This document shows positions 7,670 to 13,969 of a DNA stretch of 32,477 bases, one piece after another; within the stretch, counting starts at the first letter, position 1, and each line of letters opens with the position of its first letter. The notes beneath the pieces were generated by a model. The model saw only the letters and a list, made by a program, of their open reading frames with translations. It searched no databases and was not told the DNA's origin. Both the position numbers and the translations under genes were made by a program. Source of the stretch: Alphaproteobacteria bacterium HGW-Alphaproteobacteria-6 (GTDB taxonomy: Bacteria > Pseudomonadota > Alphaproteobacteria > Rhodobacterales > Rhodobacteraceae); the NCBI GenBank assembly GCA_002841115.1, contig PHEC01000017.1:1-32477 (forward strand). The letters run 5' to 3'.

Positions 7670-8106
7670 TGCGGGCGCTGGTGCAGCGGGTCAGCGAGGC
7701 CCGCGTGACGGTCGCCGGGCGGCAGGTCGGGGCGATCGGCGAGGGGCTGATGATCCTGGTCTGTGCGATGCAGGGCGATGACGCGGCCCGGGCCGACCAA
7801 CTGGCGGCCAAGGTCGCCCGGCTGCGGATCTTTCGCGACGAGGCCGGCAAGATGAACCGCTCGCTTCTCGACACCGGGGGGGCGGCACTGGTGGTCAGCC
7901 AGTTCACCCTGGCCGCCGATACCGCGCGCGGCAACCGGCCGGGTTTCTCCACCGCCGCCCCGCCCGCCGAGGGCGAGGCGCTGTATCACCGTTTCGCCGA
8001 AGCGCTGGCGACGCAGGGCATCAACGTCGCCACCGGCGAATTCGGCGCCGACATGGATGTCAGCCTGATCAACCAGGGCCCGGTGACGATCTGGCTCGAG
8101 GTCTGA
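7669..8106 (+). CDS. dtd: D-aminoacyl-tRNA deacylase (D-Tyr-tRNA deacylase)
   Basis: The 145-residue protein has the usual Dtd length and motifs: [15 protein letters not shown] at the start, SQFTLAAD (residues 77-84, with the catalytic-site SQFTL) and NQGPVT (135-140, the chiral-proofreading Gly-Pro loop). It removes D-amino acids, and glycine mischarged on tRNA-Ala, from tRNAs in the cytoplasm. Its ATG overlaps the stop of the upstream sugar kinase, so the two are translated together although no functional link is obvious. A strong hairpin terminator follows. Confidence 0.96.
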   Translation: MRALVQRVSEARVTVAGRQVGAIGEGLMILVCAMQGDDAARADQLAAKVARLRIFRDEAGKMNRSLLDTGGAALVVSQFTLAADTARGNRPGFSTAAPPAEGEALYHRFAEALATQGINVATGEFGADMDVSLINQGPVTIWLEV

Positions 8107-8135
8107 GCGCCGCGCCCCTCCCGGCCCTGCGCGGG

Positions 8136-8225
8136 GCGAAGGGCGTTCGGCGCTGACGATCTGCCACGGGCGATCCGTCCGGGCGCGCCGCTCCCGGCCC
8201 TTCGCCCCGCGAAGGGCGTTCGGCG
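8136..8225 (+). repeat. 17-base direct repeat, two copies
   Basis: The sequence gcgaagggcgttcggcg occurs exactly at 8136-8152 and 8209-8225, 73 bases apart, in the spacer between dtd and the converging DMT transporter gene. It may be a relic of a small duplication. I see no further copies in the window. Confidence 0.6.
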
Positions 8226-8226
8226 G

Positions 8227-8251
8227 GACAAAGGTCCCCCGGACCTTTGTC
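8227..8251. terminator. Intrinsic terminator between converging genes
   Basis: A perfect 11-pair stem (GACAAAGGTCC with GGACCTTTGTC) closes a three-base loop, ending 9 bases before the 3' end of the DMT gene on the other strand. It lacks a long T-run but lies between two gene ends and could stop transcription from both sides. Confidence 0.7.
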
Positions 8252-8260
8252 TGATCCGCC

Positions 8261-9184
8261 TCACCCCTGCGGGGTCATTGCCCGGCGCTGGCGTGCCCGC
8301 TCCAGCCCCAGTTGCCGCTCGCGCCAGATGATCAGGATGCCGGCGGCCACCACCAGTGTCGCCCCGCCCAGAACCACCAGCGTCGGCACCTCGTCAAAGA
8401 CGACGTAGCCGACCACCAGCGCCAGCACCATCGAGGCATATTCGAAGGGCGCGATCACCGAGGCATCGGCATGGCGGTAGGACGAGGTCAGGAATATCTG
8501 CCCGATCCCGCCCAGGAGCCCGGCCAGCACCAGAAGCGCCGCGGTCGGCGCCGCGGGCATGACCCAGCCCCAGGGCAGCGAGATCAGCGACAGAAGTGCC
8601 GAGGTGACAGAAAAGTAGAAGACGATGGCCGAGGTCCGCTCCTCGATCACCAGGCGGCGCACGAAGACCTGCGCCAGCGCCGAAAAGACCGCGCCGACCA
8701 GCACGATCAGCGCGCCCAGCGTCTCGGCCTCGGCCATCTCGCCGGCGCCAAGCGCGGTCAGGCGCGGCGACAGGATCACCAGCACCCCGGCCATGCCCAG
8801 CATCACCGTCAGGATGCGGAAGGCGCGCACTTCCTCGCCAAGAAACATCGCCGCGAAGATCACCGTCAGCAGGGGCGCCGCATAGCCGATCGCGGTGACC
8901 TCGGGCAGGGGCAGCAGGCCAAGCCCGGCAAAGCCGCAGCCCATCGCCGTGGTGCCCATCAGCCCGCGCCAGACATGGCCGAGCGGATTGCGGGTTGCCA
9001 GCCCCTCGCGCAGGCGCCGCGTCGCGACCAGCCAGACCAGGATCACCGGCACCGCGAAGGCCGAGCGGAAGAACACCGCCTCGCCCGGCGGCACCTGGCC
9101 CGAGGTCGCCTTGATCAGGCTGGCCATCGCCATGAAGACCGCGACCGAACAGAGTTTCAGCGCGATGCCGCGCAGCGGGGTCAT
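8261..9184 (-). CDS. EamA/DMT-family membrane transporter
   Basis: The 307-residue, very hydrophobic protein has about ten transmembrane helices in two EamA-type halves. The first half starts near SVAVFMAMASLIKATSGQ and contains FFRSAFAVPVILVWLVA. The second contains LIVLVGAVFSALAQVFVRR and ends in EVPTLVVLGGATLVVAAG. GEEVRAF and DEVPT mark the conserved acidic positions that close each half. The family exports or imports small metabolites such as amino acids and purines; the substrate here is unknown. The start (MTPLRGIALK at 9184) follows gggagaaacc. A longer reading to 9292 adds a non-membrane leader without support. Confidence 0.88.
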   Translation of the reverse strand: MTPLRGIALKLCSVAVFMAMASLIKATSGQVPPGEAVFFRSAFAVPVILVWLVATRRLREGLATRNPLGHVWRGLMGTTAMGCGFAGLGLLPLPEVTAIGYAAPLLTVIFAAMFLGEEVRAFRILTVMLGMAGVLVILSPRLTALGAGEMAEAETLGALIVLVGAVFSALAQVFVRRLVIEERTSAIVFYFSVTSALLSLISLPWGWVMPAAPTAALLVLAGLLGGIGQIFLTSSYRHADASVIAPFEYASMVLALVVGYVVFDEVPTLVVLGGATLVVAAGILIIWRERQLGLERARQRRAMTPQG

Positions 9185-9380
9185 ACCGGTTTCTCCCTTC
9201 GGGACAGCGGCATGATCGGCCGGGGCGGACGGAAAAGGCAAGACCCCCGGACAAGGCCCCCCCGACCGGCCGGCGGCCGGCAATTGATCCACGTTAGGAC
9301 GCTGCGCCGGGCGCGGGTGTAGCCTTGTTTCCTGCGCAATCCCGGACAGAACCGGCGATCCACTCGGAAGGACTCATTCC

Positions 9381-9539
9381 ATGTACGGCAAGAAACGCCC
9401 CCGCTTCACCCTCGCGGCTTTCCTTTGTGTGGCATTGACAGCCCTTGCGGGGTGCAACACCACGGCCGGTATCGGCAGGGATGTGACCGCAGCCGGCGGT
9501 GCGATCACCGGCGAGGCCAATCAGGCCAAGACCTACTGA
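9381..9539 (+). CDS. Entericidin-like small lipoprotein
   Basis: A 52-residue ORF starts at ATG 9381, eight bases after GGAAGGA (9366-9372). The product has a basic start (MYGKKRPRF), a hydrophobic segment and a lipobox LAGC (Cys25). A mature part follows, NTTAGIGRDVTAAGGAITG, whose pattern TxxGxGxDVxxAGxAI is the entericidin A/B signature. Entericidins are small outer-membrane or envelope lipoproteins often induced by stress; the enterobacterial pair was proposed as an antidote/toxin system. Here only one copy is present, as is common in alphaproteobacteria. Confidence 0.85.
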   Translation: MYGKKRPRFTLAAFLCVALTALAGCNTTAGIGRDVTAAGGAITGEANQAKTY

Positions 9540-9559
9540 CGGCGAACCAGGGCGTCATC

Positions 9560-9594
9560 CCGGCGGCCACACGGGCCTGCCGGAGTGCCGCCGG
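9560..9594 (+). terminator. Possible terminator hairpin after the entericidin-like gene
   Basis: CCGGCGGC (9560-9567) pairs with GCCGCCGG (9587-9594) around a 19-base loop. It begins 21 bases after the stop codon. No T-run follows, so the call is tentative. Confidence 0.35.
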
Positions 9595-9603
9595 CCGCGC
9601 GTT

Positions 9604-9840
9604 TCAGCGCCGGCGTACCGAGTTTCCCCCGGCGATAATCTGATTGATCAACGCGGCAACCGCGCTGTGCATCTCGACATTGAACTCGGAGCCGACGGCC
9701 TGGCTATGGGTCGCCGCGGCGTCCTCGAGAACGCCCATGATCTCGCTTTCGGGCAGGATATTGCCGTCGTTCAGCGCCAGCAGAAGTGATTCGCAAATCG
9801 ACAGCGCCGCAATTCCCGAGTATTCGTTGTGGTAAGGCAT
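9604..9840 (-). CDS. Hypothetical 78-residue protein
   Basis: The product begins MPYHNEYSGIAALSICESLL and is largely helical, with one hydrophobic-amphipathic region (GIAALSICESLLLALND) and a charged middle (PESEIMGVLEDAAATHSQ), ending SVRRR. A ribosome site GAAGGA lies upstream of the ATG. The codon pattern and lower GC of the reading support coding. I do not recognise a named family. It is divergent from the Crp/Fnr-type gene, with 154 bases between the two starts that contain an FNR-like box, so the two may be co-regulated. Confidence 0.65.
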   Translation of the reverse strand: MPYHNEYSGIAALSICESLLLALNDGNILPESEIMGVLEDAAATHSQAVGSEFNVEMHSAVAALINQIIAGGNSVRRR

Positions 9841-9930
9841 CTGATGACATCCTTCGGCGCGGGGCCGGTTTGAACAAGGCGCGGCGCGCCAGTGGTTTCG
9901 TCATGATTTCAAAAAAAAAGCCATGCCGGA

Positions 9931-9944
9931 CTGATCGACATCAG
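9931..9944. promoter_or_regulatory. FNR-like box (CTGATCGACATCAG) upstream of the Crp/Fnr gene
   Basis: This perfect palindrome, CTGAT-N4-ATCAG, differs from the FNR consensus TTGAT-N4-ATCAA only at the outermost bases. A -10-like GATAGT lies at 9964-9969. With a start near 9979 the box centre (9937.5) is at -41.5, the class II activator position. The site could mediate autoregulation or control by another FNR. Confidence 0.55.
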
Positions 9945-9994
9945 CATCCGGGCCTGCAACTTCGATAGTTTCCGCCATCAACGCGGAGAGACAC

Positions 9995-10729
9995 ATGATT
10001 GCAATCGGTCAAAGCCCCCTGGCGCGCAAGCTCGGAGCCTTCGTCGCGCTGTCGGAAGCCGAACTTGCGATCCTGGCGCGCCTGCATGAGCGGCGCCGAA
10101 CCTTTGTCGCCGGGCGCGACCTGGTGCAACAGGGCCGGACCGATCAGGCTGCCTATATTCTGGCCAAGGGTTGGGTCAATTCCTACAAGCTGCTGGCGGA
10201 CGGATCGCGCCAGATCGTCGACTTCCAGATCCCGGGTGACTTTCTGGGGCTGCGCAGCGTGCTCTTGCACACCTCGGATCACAATATCGAGCCGATCACC
10301 ACAATCGAGGTCTCCGAGGTTCTGGCCAATGACCTGATCGAGGCCTTCGCCGAAACGCCGCGACTTGCGGCGGCGGTGCTCTGGGCCGCCTCGCGCGACG
10401 AGGCGATGGTGGTCGAACATCTGGCCGGCCTCGGCCGGCGCGACGCGCCGACGCGGATGGCGCATTTCCTGCTGGAATTGGGTAACCGTCTGCGGCTGGT
10501 CGGCATGGGCGACAAGACCGGTTATGACTGTCCGCTGACACAATATCTTCTGGCCGATGCGCTGGGGCTGAGCGCGGTCCACGTCAACCGCGTGCTGCGG
10601 CATCTGCGCGACGAGGGGCTTGTCACCTTCCGCGACGGCCGGGTGACCTTCGATGACTATCCCGGGCTGGTGGCACTGGCCGACTTTGACTCCGCCTATC
10701 TCGACCATCAGGGACCGCTTTTGAAGTAG
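9995..10729 (+). CDS. Crp/Fnr family transcriptional regulator
   Basis: The 244-residue protein has a cyclic-nucleotide-binding-like beta domain (about 20-110, with the turn IPGDFLGLRSVL), a dimer helix (about 115-150) and a winged helix-turn-helix (LLADALGLSAVHVNRVLRHL, about 185-204). It lacks the N-terminal cysteine cluster of FNR, so it should not carry an oxygen-sensing Fe-S cluster. The recognition helix reads H196-V-N198-R199, unlike the E..SR of FNR. The DNA half-site contact may therefore differ; only the Arg is kept. The effector is unknown. ATG 9995 follows ggagag. An FNR-like box lies 50 bases upstream and a terminator follows. Confidence 0.92.
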   Translation: MIAIGQSPLARKLGAFVALSEAELAILARLHERRRTFVAGRDLVQQGRTDQAAYILAKGWVNSYKLLADGSRQIVDFQIPGDFLGLRSVLLHTSDHNIEPITTIEVSEVLANDLIEAFAETPRLAAAVLWAASRDEAMVVEHLAGLGRRDAPTRMAHFLLELGNRLRLVGMGDKTGYDCPLTQYLLADALGLSAVHVNRVLRHLRDEGLVTFRDGRVTFDDYPGLVALADFDSAYLDHQGPLLK

Positions 10730-10730
10730 C

Positions 10731-10759
10731 GGCAGCCCGACAGGACGCGCAGGGCTGCC
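10731..10759 (+). terminator. Intrinsic terminator of the Crp/Fnr-type gene
   Basis: GGCAGCCC (10731-10738) pairs with GGGCTGCC (10752-10759), directly followed by ttcttgtc. The hairpin begins immediately after the stop codon. Confidence 0.6.
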
Positions 10760-10784
10760 TTCTTGTCATCGCAGGCGCGGGAGG

Positions 10785-10982
10785 TCAGGCAAGCGCGTTG
10801 GTGGCGGCCGAACATTCCTTCAGGCATTCGGCATCGTTCTTCGCGGTATGGGCCTTTTCGGCGGCCTGATAGTGCTTCAGCGCCGCGTCCTTCTTCGGGC
10901 CGGCCGCAGCCTGGTCGCAGGCGGCCTTGCAGGTCTTCATCATGTCTGCGGCTTTGCTGGACAGGTGGGTATCGGGGGTCAT
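10785..10982 (-). CDS. Small helical protein with twin CX3C motifs
   Basis: The 65-residue product begins MTPDTHLSSKAADMMKTC. Cysteines occur as C18-KAA-C22 and C53-LKE-C57, two CX3C motifs 30 residues apart, each within a predicted helix. The middle is Lys/Ala-rich (KKDAALKHYQAAEKAH). No signal peptide or membrane segment is visible. The start at 10982 has AAAGGA upstream; a start at 11015 lacks one. Paired CX3C helices can form a disulfide-linked hairpin, as in mitochondrial small Tim proteins (which have shorter spacing), or bind metal. I do not recognise the family and infer no function. A long inverted repeat lies in its promoter region. Confidence 0.65.
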   Translation of the reverse strand: MTPDTHLSSKAADMMKTCKAACDQAAAGPKKDAALKHYQAAEKAHTAKNDAECLKECSAATNALA

Positions 10983-11013
10983 GGGAAATGTCCTTTCAGG
11001 GACGCCCCGAGCC

Positions 11014-11074
11014 ATTGAAGCGGATGGGAAACACTAACAATCGGGGGGGAACTGCACGCTCCATCCGCTTCAAT
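11014..11074. repeat. Perfect 14-base inverted repeat
   Basis: ATTGAAGCGGATGG at 11014-11027 is exactly complementary to 11061-11074. It lies 32 bases upstream of the twin-CX3C gene start. It could be a pair of operator half-sites, a transcript hairpin, or the ends of a tiny mobile element (61 bases). Confidence 0.7.
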
Positions 11075-11251
11075 AGTCTCAGGACGGGATATGGTCACCG
11101 AACATTCGATGACCATGCCCGACCATAGCACCGTGGCCGTTGGCCGAGACTGATCCATGTTTGCTCAGGGCTGGAATTAACCGCAAGGCGACGCGCGCCG
11201 GCCCGTCACCCTCTCGGCCGTCCCGGCACCAGCCCCCGGCATCGGCTCGGC

Positions 11252-11280
11252 TTGCGCCGGCTCCGGGTGCTTGCTAAATC
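11252..11280 (+). promoter_or_regulatory. Promoter of tRNA-Thr
   Basis: TTGCGC at 11252-11257 and TAAATC at 11275-11280 are separated by 17 bases, 11 bases before the mature tRNA. This fits a housekeeping sigma factor. Confidence 0.55.
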
Positions 11281-11291
11281 ACCCTTGCGTC

Positions 11292-11365
11292 GCCGGATTA
11301 GCTCAGTTGGCCAGAGCGCTCGATTTGTAATCGAGATGTCGCGAGTTCGAATCCCGCATCCGGCA
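11292..11365 (+). tRNA. tRNA-Thr (anticodon UGU)
   Basis: The 74-base cloverleaf has acceptor stem GCCGGAT/ATCCGGC, discriminator A, D-arm GCTCAGTTGGCCAGAGC, anticodon stem TCGAT/ATCGA with loop TTTGTAA (anticodon TGT), variable loop near GATGTC, and T-arm GCGAGTTCGAATCCCGC. The CCA end is not encoded. It is the only tRNA in the window. Nothing suggests that an element has integrated into it. Confidence 0.97.
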
Positions 11366-11496
11366 CGCCGTCTCGCCACCCCGCCCCGCACATCGATCCG
11401 GCCCAAGGCCGCCTCGGCCGCGGCGGGCTTGACAAGCCGGCGGCGCCGGAAACACTGACGCGACCGGCCACGGACCGGCGTTGCGAAGGCATCACC

Positions 11497-12117
11497 ATGC
11501 ACCCGCTCGATCACATCCTCTGGGCCGCGCCCGATCTCGACCCCGCGGCGCAGGCCTTTGCCGAGGCGACCGGGGTCACCCCCGCGGGCGGCGGCAGCCA
11601 TCCCGGCTTCGGCACCCGCAACCGCCTTGCCGGCCTCGGCGGTGACCACTACTTCGAGGTGATCTCGGTCGATCCGGCGCAGCGCGATCTCGGCGACCGC
11701 GCCCGCCGCATCGCCGCACTCGCGCGGCCCGAACTGCACACATTCGCGGTGCGCGGCACCGATGTCGCGGGCTTCCGCGACCTTGCGCGCGGGCTTGGCC
11801 TGGCCACCGCAGAGCCGGTGGCGATGTCGCGGATGCGCGGCGACGGCGTGCTCTTGCGCTGGCGCGTGGTCACGGTGGCCGATCCGCATTGGGGCGACAT
11901 GCTGCCCTTCCTGATCGACTGGATGGACAGCGAGCATCCTTCGGCCACCGCACCGGCCGACTGCACGCTGCGCGAGTTCTGCGCGCTGCACCCCGAGGCC
12001 GAGGCGCTGGCGACGATCTATGACGCGCTCGGGGTGACGGTGCCGGTGCGGCGCGCGCCGCGGCCGGGGTTCCTGTTGCGGCTGGAAAGCCCGCGGGGCG
12101 AGGTCATCCTGACCTGA
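11497..12117 (+). CDS. VOC-superfamily protein, Glyoxalase_3-like
   Basis: The 206-residue product begins MHPLDHILWAAPDLDPAAQ, the start pattern of Glyoxalase_3-like proteins (LDHIVWAAPDLD). GTRNRLAGLGGDHYFEVISVDP (read as GTRNRLAGLG then DHYFEVISVDP, about 48-68) and the HPSATAPADCTL segment (about 147-158) fit the same family. His5, the Tyr/Glu pair in YFEV and the second-half residues could form a metal site. VOC proteins include glyoxalases, dioxygenases and isomerases, so the reaction is unknown. It lies downstream of tRNA-Thr and 63 bases before the SDR/dgo operon, and may belong to either or neither. Confidence 0.75.
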   Translation: MHPLDHILWAAPDLDPAAQAFAEATGVTPAGGGSHPGFGTRNRLAGLGGDHYFEVISVDPAQRDLGDRARRIAALARPELHTFAVRGTDVAGFRDLARGLGLATAEPVAMSRMRGDGVLLRWRVVTVADPHWGDMLPFLIDWMDSEHPSATAPADCTLREFCALHPEAEALATIYDALGVTVPVRRAPRPGFLLRLESPRGEVILT

Positions 12118-12180
12118 GACAAGGCCGGCAAGGCGCGCCGGGCCGGCCCCCGGGGATCACGCCGCAAGGGAGAACGATCG

Positions 12181-12960
12181 ATGAGCGCGACCGGGACGAC
12201 CGCGAGTTTTCACGACCTGAGGGGGGCCTCGGTCTTCATCACCGGCGGCGGGTCGGGCATCGGCGCCGCGCTGAGCGAGGGTTTCCTGCGGCAGGGCGCG
12301 AGGGTCGCCTTCGTCGGGCGCTCGGATGCGACGGCCTTTGCCGAGCGGATGGCGGCCGAAACCGGCAACCGGCCGCTGTTCATCACCTGCGACATCACCG
12401 ATACCGGGGCGCTCTGCGACGCCATCGCCGCCGCCACGCAGGCCCATGGCCCGGTCACGGTCCTGGTCAACAATGCCGCCAATGACCAGCGCCACCAGAC
12501 GCTCGACGTTGACGAGGCGTTCTGGGACCGCGCGATGGCGATCAACCTCAAGGCCTATTTCTTCGCCGCCCAGGCGGTGATCCCAATGATGCGACAGGCC
12601 GGCGGCGGCTCGATCATCAATTTCAGCTCGATCAGCTACATGATGGGCAATGCCGGCTATCCGGTCTATACGGCGGCGAATGCGGCGATCACCGGCCTGA
12701 CCCGGTCCTTGGCGCGCGAATTCGGCCCCGACCGGATCCGCGTCAACGCGCTGGCGCCGGGCTGGGTGCTGACCGACCGGCAAAAGGCGCTGTGGGTGAC
12801 GCCCGAGGCGCTGGCCGCCCATGTCGAGCGGCAATGCCTGAAAGAGACGCTGGCGCCGGCGGATATCGTCGGGGGCGCGCTGTTCCTGGCCTCCTCGGTG
12901 TCGCGGATGATGACCGGGCAGGCGCTGGTCATCGATGGCGGTGTGGTGGTGACGGGATGA
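12181..12960 (+). CDS. SDR-family sugar dehydrogenase-like protein with altered catalytic motif
   Basis: The 259-residue short-chain dehydrogenase has the nucleotide motif TGGGSGIG (about 21-28), NNAAN in place of NNAG, and the catalytic serine in FSSISY. It resembles bacterial D-xylose and D-galactose dehydrogenases, including the DRQKALWVTPEA and QCLKETLAPADIV segments near the C-terminus. The active site reads Tyr163-Thr-Ala-Ala-Asn167 instead of YxxxK, so the lysine that lowers the tyrosine pKa is missing. Direct reading of the bases (tat acg gcg gcg aat) confirms this. The start follows AAGGGAG. It heads the dgoK-dgoA-btpA operon and could oxidise a sugar to its lactone, if active. Confidence 0.85.
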   Translation: MSATGTTASFHDLRGASVFITGGGSGIGAALSEGFLRQGARVAFVGRSDATAFAERMAAETGNRPLFITCDITDTGALCDAIAAATQAHGPVTVLVNNAANDQRHQTLDVDEAFWDRAMAINLKAYFFAAQAVIPMMRQAGGGSIINFSSISYMMGNAGYPVYTAANAAITGLTRSLAREFGPDRIRVNALAPGWVLTDRQKALWVTPEALAAHVERQCLKETLAPADIVGGALFLASSVSRMMTGQALVIDGGVVVTG

Positions 12961-12973
12961 CGGGCGGGGCGGG

Positions 12974-13969
12974 ATGACGGGCGGAACAGAAGCGCAGATG
13001 GCGACGGTGGACTGGGTCGCGGCCGATTGGGGCACATCGCATCTGCGGCTGTGGCTGATCGGGCGCGACGGCCGGGTGATCGACCGCCTCGACAGCGACC
13101 GCGGCATGGCCAGCCTTGCCCCCGAGGGATATGAGCCCGAGATCCTGCGCCTGATCGGCGACCGGCTGCCGGCCGGCGGGGTGCTGCCGGTGATCTGCTG
13201 CGGCATGGCCGGGGCGCGCCAGGGCTGGGCCGAGGCGCCCTATGTCGCGGTGCCCGCCGCCCCGCCCGGACTGGCCGAGGCACGGCGGGTGGCAACCCGC
13301 GATCCGCGCCTGACGGTCTTCATCCTGCCCGGCATGAAACAGCAGGCCCCGGCCGAGGTGATGCGCGGCGAGGAAACCCAGATCGCCGGCTTTCTTGCCG
13401 CCGAGCCGGATTTCGACGGCGTCCTCTGCCTGCCCGGCACCCATTGCAAATGGGTCCACATCAGCGCCGGCGAGGTGGTCAGCTTCCGCACCGCGATGAC
13501 CGGCGAATTGTTCGCCCTGCTCGGCACGCAGTCGGTGCTGCGCCATTCGCTGGGCACCACCGGCTGGGACGATGCCGCCTTTGCGGCGGCGGTCAACGAG
13601 GCGATGGCGCAACCCGCCGCCCTCGCCTTCAACCTCTTTTCGCTGCGCGCCCGGTCGCTTCTGTCCGGGCTGGCCCCCGAGACCGCGCGGGCGCGGCTTT
13701 CGGGCCTGCTGATCGGCATGGAACTGGCCGCGGCCCGGGCCTACTGGCTGGGCCGCGCGGTGGTGATCCTGGCCGAGGGCGGGATCGCTTCGGCCTATGG
13801 CGCGGCGCTGGCCGCTCAGGGCGCCGCCCCGCGCGCCGTCGATGCCGAAGAAATGACCCTGGGCGGCCTGCGCGCCGCCCGCGCGACCCTCGGCGGCCCT
13901 GACGCCGCCGGCACAACCCTGGGCGGCCTTGACGCCGCCGGCGCGACGCCTGGAAAGGACCGGACATGA
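12974..13969 (+). CDS. dgoK: 2-dehydro-3-deoxygalactonokinase, with a repetitive C-terminal tail
   Basis: The 331-residue protein matches DgoK: VDWVAADWGTSHLRLWL near the start (phosphate motif), CCGMAGARQGWAEAPYV, LPGTHCKWV (substrate-binding region) and FRTAMTGELFALL. DgoK phosphorylates 2-keto-3-deoxy-D-galactonate with ATP to the 6-phosphate, the substrate of the next enzyme. ATG 12974 is used; ATG 12998 (MATVDWV) is equally possible as neither has a strong ribosome site. The last 40 residues or so are unusual: three in-frame 10-residue repeats (TLGGLRAARA, TLGGPDAAGT, TLGGLDAAGA). The stop overlaps the dgoA start (ATGA). No galactonate dehydratase gene is in the window. Confidence 0.9.
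   Translation: MTGGTEAQMATVDWVAADWGTSHLRLWLIGRDGRVIDRLDSDRGMASLAPEGYEPEILRLIGDRLPAGGVLPVICCGMAGARQGWAEAPYVAVPAAPPGLAEARRVATRDPRLTVFILPGMKQQAPAEVMRGEETQIAGFLAAEPDFDGVLCLPGTHCKWVHISAGEVVSFRTAMTGELFALLGTQSVLRHSLGTTGWDDAAFAAAVNEAMAQPAALAFNLFSLRARSLLSGLAPETARARLSGLLIGMELAAARAYWLGRAVVILAEGGIASAYGAALAAQGAAPRAVDAEEMTLGGLRAARATLGGPDAAGTTLGGLDAAGATPGKDRT
13856..13945 (+). repeat. Three tandem 30-base repeats inside the 3' end of dgoK
   Basis: Units at 13856-13885, 13886-13915 and 13916-13945 each begin accct(g/c)ggcggcc. They stay in frame and add a repetitive tail to DgoK. The second and third copies are closest to each other. Copy number may vary by slippage. Confidence 0.85.

Larger units (their letters stand above)
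10983..11291. other. 309-base gene-free stretch with two inverted repeats and a tRNA promoter
   Basis: No gene is evident. It holds a perfect 14-base inverted repeat (ATTGAAGCGGATGG at 11014-11027, CCATCCGCTTCAAT at 11061-11074, 33 bases apart) and a 7-base one (ATGGTCA at 11091-11097, TGACCAT at 11110-11116). The promoter of tRNA-Thr lies at its right end. The left part is the upstream region of the twin-CX3C gene. Confidence 0.7.

Noticed and set aside
11292-11365. tRNA-Thr as an integration site
   Set aside because: No integrase and no direct repeat of the tRNA 3' end within the window.
13856-13945. CRISPR-like array
   Set aside because: Three directly adjacent coding 30-base units without spacers; no cas genes. 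No CRISPR array was seen in the window.
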